Made by a program: the position numbers and the translations under genes
Notes under the pieces: generated by a model
The model's input: the letters and a program-made list of their open reading frames with translations, nothing else
The model's database searches: none
Told to the model about the DNA's origin: nothing
Part shown: positions 25,117 to 33,612 of the stretch, piece by piece
Layout of the letters: each line of letters starts with the position of its first letter
How positions within the stretch are numbered: position 1 is the first letter of the stretch
Assembly (NCBI GenBank): GCA_018365455.1
Contig: JAGZJZ010000010.1
Location: 103,116 to 167,115, forward strand
Direction of reading: 5' to 3'
DNA: 64,000 nt
Origin: Clostridiales bacterium
Lineage (GTDB): Bacteria > Bacillota > Clostridia > Lachnospirales > Lachnospiraceae

Positions 25117-26598
25117 ATGCAGACTACTGAAAAACTAACAAAGAAACTAACAGAAACGACTTACTTAACTGCGGATAATGTTGATCGATACCGAGGCATT
25201 ATGCGCATTTTTTATGAGAATTATGAGAAGTTGAAATACTGGCTGTATCAGGAGGATGTCTATGGGCTGATGGTGGCAGATGAATATTTTAAGGATTATC
25301 GGATGGAGCAGTGCCAGCAGGATTTGGCGATGTTGGTGGAATGGAAAAATCTGATCACTATACAGGATACCAAAAAGGTGGCGTCGATTGAGGAATTTAA
25401 GAATAAGAAGTTTCGTTATCAGATGTCAGACTATAGCGTGGAAATAGAGCGTCTGGTTATCAGATTGGAAAATTTGTATATTGAAGGTGCCTCACTTGAA
25501 CCAACGCTGTTGGAGAGGATACGAAGGAATATAGAGAAATTAAAAGAGGCTTCAATGTGGAAGCCTGATGAGACATATACCTGGTGGGATGATTTAAACA
25601 ATGATTTTATAAGACTGAATCAGAATTATCAGGATTACATAAGGGATCTGAATGGAATCAAAGCAGAAGAGATGATGAAAACGAAGGAGTTTCTGATATT
25701 TAAAGATAAGCTCATTGAGTACCTGCGAAATTTTGTGAAGAGTCTTCAGAGAAATGCAGGTGTGATAGAAGAGATGCTTAGGGAGGTCAAGCCTGAGTTT
25801 TTAGACGAGATATTTGGTAAGGTGGTTGAGTATGAAAGTTCTATCCCTCGTATGGATACGGAAGTGACCGGGGAAATGATACTGGAGAAGACAAAAGGAA
25901 GGTGGGAAAGTATCTTTCATTGGTTTGCAGGAACTGAGGGGCAGGAAAATGAAGCCGGAAAACTTTTTGATGCCACGAACGAGATTATCAGGAGGATGAC
26001 CAGATATGCTACACAGATCAGTGAACTGAATACACTGGGAGCGAACCGTAGAGAGGAATATGCAAAGGTTGCCACAGTCTTTATGAAATGTCAGGATTTA
26101 CAGGAGGCACACCGTCTTTCTGCAATGGTATTTGGAATAGAGGAACTGATACATCTGAAAGGGGATGCCGTTAGAGAAACCGACAGCATGAACAGCAGTG
26201 TGTATGAGGAACAACCCTATGAAATAGAATTGAAGCCGCGTATACGATATTATCAGGATAAATCCAGGCGAAGTTCTATGCGGGATTATTCGAAAGATAA
26301 GGAAGAAATGCGTCGCAGGACGATGGAGGAAATTAAGGAAGACCGCATAAATGTTCTGGCACTGGAAAGCGATCAAAGAATTCATTTGGGAGAACTTCCG
26401 GTTATTTCGCCAAGAGTACGTCATATTCTGCTGGGGTGGATTTCTAATGCACTGGAAAATGCAGATCATAGTGCACGTACGGATGATGGGAGAGAATATC
26501 TTGTGGAAATTTCTGATTCGAAGAAAAAGTGTGTGATACATTGTGAAGATGGCAATTTCACCATGCCTGAGATGGTAATTGTTTTTAAAGACAGATAG
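25117..26598 (+). CDS. jetA: JetA, Wadjet kleisin-like subunit (TIGR02677 type)
   Basis: A 493-residue, mostly helical protein in the first position of a four-gene operon whose sizes and order match the TIGR02677-02678-02680-02679 form of Wadjet. JetA is the MukF-like kleisin that links the SMC-type heads. The sequence has long charged helices (SLEPTLLERIRRNIEKLKEAS; RRMTRYATQISELNTLGANRREEYAKVATVF, the latter typical of the family) and a basic C-terminus. The start is ATG 25117 with AGAGGG upstream. The assignment rests on synteny with the clear JetC and JetD. Confidence 0.88.
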   Translation: MQTTEKLTKKLTETTYLTADNVDRYRGIMRIFYENYEKLKYWLYQEDVYGLMVADEYFKDYRMEQCQQDLAMLVEWKNLITIQDTKKVASIEEFKNKKFRYQMSDYSVEIERLVIRLENLYIEGASLEPTLLERIRRNIEKLKEASMWKPDETYTWWDDLNNDFIRLNQNYQDYIRDLNGIKAEEMMKTKEFLIFKDKLIEYLRNFVKSLQRNAGVIEEMLREVKPEFLDEIFGKVVEYESSIPRMDTEVTGEMILEKTKGRWESIFHWFAGTEGQENEAGKLFDATNEIIRRMTRYATQISELNTLGANRREEYAKVATVFMKCQDLQEAHRLSAMVFGIEELIHLKGDAVRETDSMNSSVYEEQPYEIELKPRIRYYQDKSRRSSMRDYSKDKEEMRRRTMEEIKEDRINVLALESDQRIHLGELPVISPRVRHILLGWISNALENADHSARTDDGREYLVEISDSKKKCVIHCEDGNFTMPEMVIVFKDR

Positions 26599-26608
26599 GG
26601 GTGGCAAA

Positions 26609-27751
26609 ATGACAAATGTGTTGGAGACATTATTGGAAAAGAGATGGATTTTGAAATCTTCGGATAAGGCTTTGTATTATCAGTGCCGGGATTCACTGGG
26701 TGAGGTCCGCCGGTTTGCAGTAGAAAAAATGGGATGCCAGATTGTAGAAAATTCTCTTCTGGTAAAAATCGAGAAAATACCTGCGAAACCTGAAAATTAC
26801 ATGGGTATTGGCTGCTTTGATTCGGTGATGGAGTATGTACTTTTATGTATGATGCTCATGTTTCTGGAAGATAAAGAGCCTGAGGAGCAGTTTATATTAT
26901 CTCAGCTGACAGAGTATATTGCATCCAATGTTCCGGATGGCAGTATAGACTGGACGCTTTATACCCAGCGCCGCCAATTGGTAAAGGTACTGCGCTATGC
27001 GGCAAAGACCGGGTTGATTCGTATCACGGATGGCAGTGACGATATGTTTATGGATACGGTTTTGGGTGAGGTGTTGTATGAGAATACAGGTACGTCCAAA
27101 TATTTTATGCGGAATTTTTCCAAAGATATTATGGCGTATGCGAAGCCACAGGATTTTGAGGAGAGTGATTGGTTTGAAATGAATGAAGACCGTGGTATTG
27201 TAAGGCGGCATCGGGTATATAAAAGGCTGCTGTTTTCTCTTGGCATGTACAGGGAAGAGGAAACGGATGAGGATTTTGAATATCTGAAATATTATGGGAG
27301 AAGGCTTGAAGAAGATCTGGAGAAGATTTTTGACTGTCAGCTGCATATACACAGAACCAGTGCATATCTGATTTTGGGAGATGGATGTAAGATGGGGAGG
27401 GAATTTCCGGCAAATAACATGATGTCAGACATGCTGTTATTATGTGCAGGATTAATTCGGGAACAGGTGGATAAAGGAAAAATAGTACCCCTTGCAGATG
27501 AGACCATACGCATCAGTGAGGTAAATTTTGATCAGATTGTCAGAACGGTAAAGGAAAAATACGGAAATGGATTTACCAAATCATTTCGGGAGATGGCATC
27601 GTTAGAATTTGTGAAAACCCTGAAAGAAGAGCTTTGTAAAATGAATTTTATACGGATGGAAAAAGAGCGGCATGAAATAGTCATTTTCCCTATAATAGCT
27701 AAGATGACAGGCAGGTTTCCAGATACGTTTTTAAATAAAGGAGAAGTGTGA
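26609..27751 (+). CDS. jetB: JetB, Wadjet MukE-like subunit (TIGR02678 type)
   Basis: A 380-residue protein in the second Wadjet position, corresponding to the MukE/KITE-like winged-helix subunit that binds the kleisin. It contains a family-like N-terminus (LETLLEKRWILKSSDKALYYQCRDS) and IDWTLYTQRRQLVKVLRYAAKTGLI, a winged-helix region around residues 110-145. I prefer ATG 26609 (AGGGGTG upstream, 10 bases after the jetA stop) to a TTG at 26579 inside jetA. It overlaps or abuts jetC, consistent with coupled translation. Confidence 0.87.
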   Translation: MTNVLETLLEKRWILKSSDKALYYQCRDSLGEVRRFAVEKMGCQIVENSLLVKIEKIPAKPENYMGIGCFDSVMEYVLLCMMLMFLEDKEPEEQFILSQLTEYIASNVPDGSIDWTLYTQRRQLVKVLRYAAKTGLIRITDGSDDMFMDTVLGEVLYENTGTSKYFMRNFSKDIMAYAKPQDFEESDWFEMNEDRGIVRRHRVYKRLLFSLGMYREEETDEDFEYLKYYGRRLEEDLEKIFDCQLHIHRTSAYLILGDGCKMGREFPANNMMSDMLLLCAGLIREQVDKGKIVPLADETIRISEVNFDQIVRTVKEKYGNGFTKSFREMASLEFVKTLKEELCKMNFIRMEKERHEIVIFPIIAKMTGRFPDTFLNKGEV

Positions 27752-27753
27752 GT

Positions 27754-30700
27754 ATGGAAAACAGTAAGTGGCAGGCAAATAAAATAGGCCTGATAAATTT
27801 TTGGTACTATGATGAGCAGGAGTTTTGTTTTGCGGATGGAAGGATGCTTCTGAGAGGATCAAATGGTTCTGGTAAATCGGTTACGATGCAAAGTGTGATA
27901 CCGCTGCTGTTGGACGGAAATATGAGCCCGGAGCGGTTGGATCCTTTCGGCTCCAGAGATCGCAAAATGAGCAGCTATCTTCTGGAAGATGAGGATGAAA
28001 GAGAAGAACGGACCGGTTATCTGTATCTGGAATTTAAGCGCAGTGACAGTGACACTTTTCTGACTTTAGGGATGGGGCTGAGGGCGAGAAAAAGAAAACC
28101 TATGGATAAGTGGTATTTTTATATCTCAGACGGAAGGCGTATCAATAAGGATTTTTTTCTGTATAAGGAGCTTGATGAGAAGGTCACACTTACCAGGAAG
28201 GAACTGGAGTACCGGCTGAGAGAAGGCGGCGGAGTATTCGACCGCCAAATAGAATATATGGAGTATGTGAACAGGCAGATTTTTGGTTTTGAGACAGTGG
28301 ACGAATATAAGGAGATGATTGATCTTCTGATTCAGCTGCGGACACCGAAACTTTCAAAGGATTTCAAGCCATCAGTAATTAATGATATATTAAGTGACTC
28401 CCTGCAGGCACTGTCGGACGATGATCTGAGGCCAATGTCAGAGGCTATAGAAAACATGGATACTACATCTATGAATTTAAAATCTAAGCAGGAAAGCAGA
28501 CAGGCAGCTGAAAAAATCCGAAAAGTGTATGAGCAGTACAATTATGTTTTACTTTATCAGAAAGCAGCAGATTATGCGCGGGGGATTCAGCAGGATGAAA
28601 AACTAAAAAGTGAGATGGAGGAAAACGTAAGACAGATTGGTATCAGTGAAAAGAAAATAAGCGTCCTTTCGAAACAATACCAGACATTGGAGATCGAGCA
28701 GGTGACCCTTGATAAGGAAAAGGAATCACTGAATGCCAGTGATGCTGTTTATCTTAAAAAACAGGAGGGGGACCTTCAGGAGCGTATTAAGCAGAATCAG
28801 CAGAATATTCAGGAAAAGGAAAAACAGCTCGTTACGAAAGAGGAACAGTATGTCCAGAACCGGGATAAGCAGAAAAAGCAAGAGGAACAGCAGGAGATTA
28901 AGCGGGACGAACTGCTTTCTATGATGGATGAAATGTCAGAATATGCAGAATTGATGGGATTTCAGGAACATGCATTTTTATGTGATGACCTGAAAAATAA
29001 TCTGGAAAGCACATATTCCTTTGATACCCATATGCTGCAGGCAGGGCAATGGAAGAAGAAGCTGGAAGAAGGCGTGGAGATCTTAAGGGAAGCGGATGAG
29101 AAGAGGCGCCGGTTGGATGAAGGTATAAAATTACTGGATGGGTGCAGACGGGATGCGGATGTCGTTGAACGCAGAGTAGCAGAGTGCAGGATGCTCTGTG
29201 CACAGGCACAAAATGAATATAAGGAAAGTATTTACGAATGGAGTGGGCGCAACCAGGAACTGATACTGGAGCAGGAAATCCTGCGTATGATCAGCAGCTA
29301 TGCGGATCGGTATGGGGATCAGTCTGATTATGGAACGGTTCGGCAGCTGGTAGCAGACTGCCAGATTTCTAAAAAAGAAGCATTGAGCGCAGGAAAACAT
29401 GCTGTAACAGGAAGAAAGAAGGAAGTGAAAGAAAAACTGGACGCAGCAGTTTTGGAACTGCGGGAATGGGAGACAGCAAAAGAGCCGGAACCACCGCGCA
29501 GTGAAGCGGTTCTTCGCAGCCGTATGCATTTAAAAGAGATGGGGATTCCCTATCTGGAATTTTATAAGGTAATTGAATTTGATGCGGGTCTCAGTGCGGA
29601 AAAGTGCAATTATCTGGAAGAAGCATTGTTGGATATGGGGATTCTGGATGCACTTGTAATTGATGAGGAATACCGGGAAAAAGTGATGACAGCGGATCAG
29701 GGAATGTCTGATCGGTATCTGTTTGTACAAAAGCAGCGGGCTTCAAAAAGTTTACTGGATTTATTTAATGTGAATGAAGAAATGAATGATTTATTTTTTA
29801 ATCAAAGAATTATTCGTATTCTGGAGAATATCGGATATGACAGTGAGGATTCTATAGCGGTTTATCCCGATGGCCGCTATCGGATGGGAGTGATTAATGG
29901 CACCATAACAAAAGACCATGAAGCTGAATTTATCGGCGTACATGCAAGAGAGCGCAGCAGACAGGCGAAGATAGCAGCTTTAAAGGATGAATGCCGCCAA
30001 TTTGAAGAACAATTACAAGAGCTGGAAGCTGAGATTCTAAAATGGGACGACAGGCTGAGAAAACTGCAGCAGGAGTATAACGAATTTCCTTCTGATCAGG
30101 ATCTGCATGCGGCATGGAGACTGAAAGAAGAAACGAACCGGGAATGGGAACGCCTGTTAGAAGAAGTAAAACGCCTGGAAGTGCAGGTAAATGAGATGAC
30201 TGCTGCAATGCAGGAAATATGGAAGCAGGTAGCGGCGCTGGCGGAAAAATTGTATCTTCCCTGTGTATTGGAGCGTTTCTTAGAGGCAAAAACCGCTGCA
30301 GAAGAGTATTGGAAACAGCTTTATGAGTTAAAGGGAGGGCATTTCTCCTATATTCAAATGCAGATACGGGTGGAAGAACTGGGAGAAGTTCTGGATAATC
30401 TGGATTTGGATATGGACACCCTTCGATATGATGAAGGGAAGTATAGAAGAACTCTTTTACAGGAACAGGAAGAATTAAACTCCATACAGCAGCAGCTAAG
30501 CATGACTAATTATGAAGAGATACGGAAAAGACTAGATTATTGTATGAACCGCCTTATGAAGATTCCAAAAGAAAAGGAGTCTTGTGTGCAGGAAAGTACA
30601 GCGCTGCGAGCGCAGATCGGGCATATGCAGGAAGCGCTCGCGGCTCAGGAAAAGTTAAAAGTAAGCATGGCGGACCAGATTGCATATTTGAAGGCAGGAT

Positions 30701-31839
30701 TTGAACAGGAACGCCGCCTTGGCTATGTGGAAGTAAAGGGGGATACACCCCAGGAGGCAGTGGAATCACTGGAAGACCGGGCAGGCAGTTTCGTAAAAGA
30801 GGATATATTAGCCAGACTGAATCAGGTTTACTTTGAGAACAGGGGATTTTTGACGGAGTATCAGTTAACGCAGACAACAATATTTGAAGAGTTAGAGGAA
30901 GCATTTCCGGAGATTGGAAGATCCGCAAAACGAATGGATATGTATGCTAAATTCCGTGGTACAAAGGTGAGCTTTCTTGAACTTTTAAAGTATCTGGATG
31001 AGGAAATTCTGGAACTGAATGAGCTGCTAAGGGCGGGAGACCGGGAATTATTTGAAGATATCCTGGCAAATACTATCAGCAGAAAGATACGCAGTAAGAT
31101 GAATGCTTCCTTTGCCTGGGTAGAAAAAATGAACAAATTAATGGGGGCAATGAACACTTCCAGTGGATTAAAATTAAGCCTGCGCCTGAGAAGCAAAACT
31201 GCCGAAAATGAGAATCAGCTGGACACCAGCGAATTGGTGAAATTGCTGAAGAAAGATTACCGGGTTATGCGGGATGATGAAGCGGAAAGGCTTTCAGCTC
31301 ATTTCAGATCAAAGGTGGAGGAAGCCAGACGCGGGGCTAAGGACAGCAATGGTATGATATCCTTTTACGGCGTTATGCGTGAAACGCTGGATTACCGGAA
31401 ATGGTTCGAATTTCAATTATTTTACCAGAAGAGCGGGGAGAAAGTGAAGGAATTAACAAATAGCGTATTTGGTACCTTTAGTGGCGGAGAAAAAGCGATG
31501 TCTATGTATGTTCCTCTGTTTTCGGCTGTAGTGGCGAAGTACAAGGGTGCAAGGGAAGACGCGCCCAGAATGATTTCATTGGATGAAGCCTTTGCCGGTG
31601 TAGACAACCGGAATATCCGTGACATGTTCCGGCTTATGATGGAGTTTGATTTCAATTTTATTATCAATTCCCAGGTACTATGGGGCGATTGTGATACTTT
31701 AAATACGCTTGCGATCTATCAATTGCTGCGTCCCGAAAATGCAAAGTTTGTAACCGTTATGCCTTATTTATGGAACGGTAAAATCAAGGAGCTGATAGAG
31801 GATGAACACGATATGGAGAAAAGAGCTGCAGGAATGTAA
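27754..31839 (+). CDS. jetC: JetC, Wadjet SMC-like ATPase (TIGR02680 type)
   Basis: A 1361-residue SMC/MukB-like ATPase, the DNA-loop-extruding motor of Wadjet. The head begins with Walker A RGSNGSGKSVT (residues ~34-44), followed by two long coiled coils (about 240-570 and 740-1070) around a hinge-like globular segment (about 590-730), and closes with the ABC signature GTFSGGEKAMS (~1240) and Walker B APRMISLDEAFAGVD (~1270). All ATPase motifs look intact. ATG 27754 has AAAGGAG 10 bases upstream; GTG 27748, overlapping the jetB stop, would add two residues. JetD overlaps its 3' end. Confidence 0.95.
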   Translation: MENSKWQANKIGLINFWYYDEQEFCFADGRMLLRGSNGSGKSVTMQSVIPLLLDGNMSPERLDPFGSRDRKMSSYLLEDEDEREERTGYLYLEFKRSDSDTFLTLGMGLRARKRKPMDKWYFYISDGRRINKDFFLYKELDEKVTLTRKELEYRLREGGGVFDRQIEYMEYVNRQIFGFETVDEYKEMIDLLIQLRTPKLSKDFKPSVINDILSDSLQALSDDDLRPMSEAIENMDTTSMNLKSKQESRQAAEKIRKVYEQYNYVLLYQKAADYARGIQQDEKLKSEMEENVRQIGISEKKISVLSKQYQTLEIEQVTLDKEKESLNASDAVYLKKQEGDLQERIKQNQQNIQEKEKQLVTKEEQYVQNRDKQKKQEEQQEIKRDELLSMMDEMSEYAELMGFQEHAFLCDDLKNNLESTYSFDTHMLQAGQWKKKLEEGVEILREADEKRRRLDEGIKLLDGCRRDADVVERRVAECRMLCAQAQNEYKESIYEWSGRNQELILEQEILRMISSYADRYGDQSDYGTVRQLVADCQISKKEALSAGKHAVTGRKKEVKEKLDAAVLELREWETAKEPEPPRSEAVLRSRMHLKEMGIPYLEFYKVIEFDAGLSAEKCNYLEEALLDMGILDALVIDEEYREKVMTADQGMSDRYLFVQKQRASKSLLDLFNVNEEMNDLFFNQRIIRILENIGYDSEDSIAVYPDGRYRMGVINGTITKDHEAEFIGVHARERSRQAKIAALKDECRQFEEQLQELEAEILKWDDRLRKLQQEYNEFPSDQDLHAAWRLKEETNREWERLLEEVKRLEVQVNEMTAAMQEIWKQVAALAEKLYLPCVLERFLEAKTAAEEYWKQLYELKGGHFSYIQMQIRVEELGEVLDNLDLDMDTLRYDEGKYRRTLLQEQEELNSIQQQLSMTNYEEIRKRLDYCMNRLMKIPKEKESCVQESTALRAQIGHMQEALAAQEKLKVSMADQIAYLKAGFEQERRLGYVEVKGDTPQEAVESLEDRAGSFVKEDILARLNQVYFENRGFLTEYQLTQTTIFEELEEAFPEIGRSAKRMDMYAKFRGTKVSFLELLKYLDEEILELNELLRAGDRELFEDILANTISRKIRSKMNASFAWVEKMNKLMGAMNTSSGLKLSLRLRSKTAENENQLDTSELVKLLKKDYRVMRDDEAERLSAHFRSKVEEARRGAKDSNGMISFYGVMRETLDYRKWFEFQLFYQKSGEKVKELTNSVFGTFSGGEKAMSMYVPLFSAVVAKYKGAREDAPRMISLDEAFAGVDNRNIRDMFRLMMEFDFNFIINSQVLWGDCDTLNTLAIYQLLRPENAKFVTVMPYLWNGKIKELIEDEHDMEKRAAGM

Positions 31840-33166
31840 GGAATATATTAATGGAAATCCTGTTCTTGCGCATATGATGGAAGGGTTCCGTGAGAAGTAT
31901 GCGTCTCTGGGCAATGTAGGGGGAAGCGTTGTATTAGGGAAGTTGAGCAGAGAGGATATCGAAACTCTGGAAGGATTTTTTCGGAAAAACTATCATGGAA
32001 AAAAAAGGGTTGCGATATCAGCAAAGCGCCTGCAGGAGGCTATAGATAAAAGCAGATTTTCAGGTATTACATCAGAGGAATTGCTACGCTTTTATTTTCA
32101 TGAAAATCTGATAAGCAAGCGAGAAGTCAGGTATGATGAGGAGCAGCGGCAGGAGAAAGCTTTTGCAGACATAGGTATGCAATTTACCGGGAAACAGGCT
32201 GGTTACTGGCTGGAAAGCGTTAGGAAGGAAAACGGCAGCGCCTGGCAGCTACTCAAGCGCCGCTATAAAGCGGACAGATCCCAGATGCAGGAATTGTTAA
32301 AGAATGTCATGAATGCATGTGAAAAACTTCCTTATCAGGAACATAAATTTGAATATCTGGCTGTATTTGCATCCAGAGTGACGGGCAATCCTCACTATTT
32401 TGATGAAGGAAGCGATGGAGGAATCCTGTTCTATTCCCTCCTTACATGGGTCTGCAATAGCAATCTTCAAACAAATTCCTGCGGACAGCCAAAAGAGTCA
32501 ATGGAAGAGAAATCCATACGCCAGGCAGTTTTTCCAGCAATTCAGAAACAAAAAATATACCTTAGAGCAGGCATATTAAAGGATGATATATCCAATTATA
32601 CTACAGTCTATGGGATACGTGCCTGGAAACTGAATGGAGACCTTCACGAAGGGGCAGAGGGATTTTACAAAGAGGGAGAAACGATGCAGGTAACACTTTC
32701 TGTCTTAGCTGGATGGGAAAGGGTGGAAAGTATAGCCGGCAGGCTCTATATTGTAGAAAATCCATCGGTTTTTGGGGTGCTGGCATCCCAAGCCCAGGGC
32801 AGATATTCCTGTATGTGCATGAATGGACAGCCCAAGCTGGCATCGGTACTTCTGATGGACAAACTTGCCCGGTCAGGGACATCCATTTACTATGCAGGTG
32901 ATTTTGATCCCGAGGGGCTATGGATAGCTCAGCGGTTAAAAAATTATTATGGGGAAAAGTTACATTTTTGGCATATGGATTGTGCATGTTACGGTGAGGT
33001 TATCTCATCCAGACCGATTTCTGACAGAAGATTAAAGCTGCTTGAGCGGATTACGGATGAAGAATTAACGGCAGCGGCTGATAAAATGAAAGAGCTTAAA
33101 AGGGCCGGCTATCAGGAGGGATTATTGGAACTGTATCTGCAGGAACTGGAATGTCAGCCAGGGTAG
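31802..33166 (+). CDS. jetD: JetD, Wadjet TOPRIM nuclease subunit (TIGR02679 type)
   Basis: A 454-residue protein ending the Wadjet operon, which cleaves plasmid DNA once the motor complex has recognised it by size and topology. The C-terminal half has a TOPRIM/DUF2399 fold: the Glu in LYIVENPSVF (near residue 317) and the acidic motif YYAGDFDPEGLWIA (near 365-378), similar to topoisomerase VI A subunits. The N-terminal half is a DNA-binding arm without clear motifs. It overlaps jetC by 38 bases, which argues for coupled translation. All key acidic residues are present, so the system looks functional. Confidence 0.93.
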   Translation: MNTIWRKELQECKEYINGNPVLAHMMEGFREKYASLGNVGGSVVLGKLSREDIETLEGFFRKNYHGKKRVAISAKRLQEAIDKSRFSGITSEELLRFYFHENLISKREVRYDEEQRQEKAFADIGMQFTGKQAGYWLESVRKENGSAWQLLKRRYKADRSQMQELLKNVMNACEKLPYQEHKFEYLAVFASRVTGNPHYFDEGSDGGILFYSLLTWVCNSNLQTNSCGQPKESMEEKSIRQAVFPAIQKQKIYLRAGILKDDISNYTTVYGIRAWKLNGDLHEGAEGFYKEGETMQVTLSVLAGWERVESIAGRLYIVENPSVFGVLASQAQGRYSCMCMNGQPKLASVLLMDKLARSGTSIYYAGDFDPEGLWIAQRLKNYYGEKLHFWHMDCACYGEVISSRPISDRRLKLLERITDEELTAAADKMKELKRAGYQEGLLELYLQELECQPG

Positions 33167-33183
33167 ATACTACTTATCCTAAC

Positions 33184-33238
33184 AAGACATACGGAATCAA
33201 TGAACAGATAAAATATCATTGTTACCGTATGTCTTTTC
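33184..33238 (+). terminator. Terminator after jetD
   Basis: AGACATACGG (33185-33194) pairs with CCGTATGTCT (33225-33234), and TCAATGA extends the stem against TCATTG, followed by TTTT. It ends the Wadjet transcript. The rest of the gap to 33430 is AT-rich and shows no gene. Confidence 0.85.
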
Positions 33239-33430
33239 TATTGAAAAAATTTTCCCTTTTCCCTTCAAACAAATTCTCAATCCTCCATTCTCCCACCTAA
33301 AAAAATTCAAAATTCCTTTTTGAATCACAACCCTTATACATTATACACAAAGAGTATTCGGTAAAAACTGGAAAATACATCGCTAATTTGTATACTACTA
33401 CCGAAAAAGAAATATTCTCCCGTTTATATG

Positions 33431-33459
33431 TTTAAAAAAGAAATTATTTTTGCTATAAT
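33431..33459 (+). promoter_or_regulatory. Promoter of the sialidase gene
   Basis: TGCTATAAT is an extended -10 (TATAAT at 33454-33459), with TTTAAA (33431-33436) 17 bases upstream. The resulting 5' leader of about 145 bases is purine-rich; I see no known riboswitch pattern in it. Confidence 0.65.
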
Positions 33460-33612
33460 GTATGCATCGTCCACATCCGTATTTGAGAAGGAGATTAGGA
33501 AACAGTGGTGAGAGGGGCTTGAAAAAGATTCGCCAAGGGAGGAGGGAGCATTGAGAGATCACCGTGGATGGGTTCGGTAGGGTTGATCAATGAAGAAAGA
33601 TGAGGAATGAAT

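Noticed and set aside
27754..31839. Reading JetC as chromosomal MukB or SbcC
   Set aside because: The neighbouring TOPRIM-type JetD and the order and sizes of the four genes fit Wadjet, not MukBEF or SbcCD.
33460..33606. Riboswitch in the sialidase 5' leader
   Set aside because: The purine-rich leader shows no paired core that I can match to a known class.
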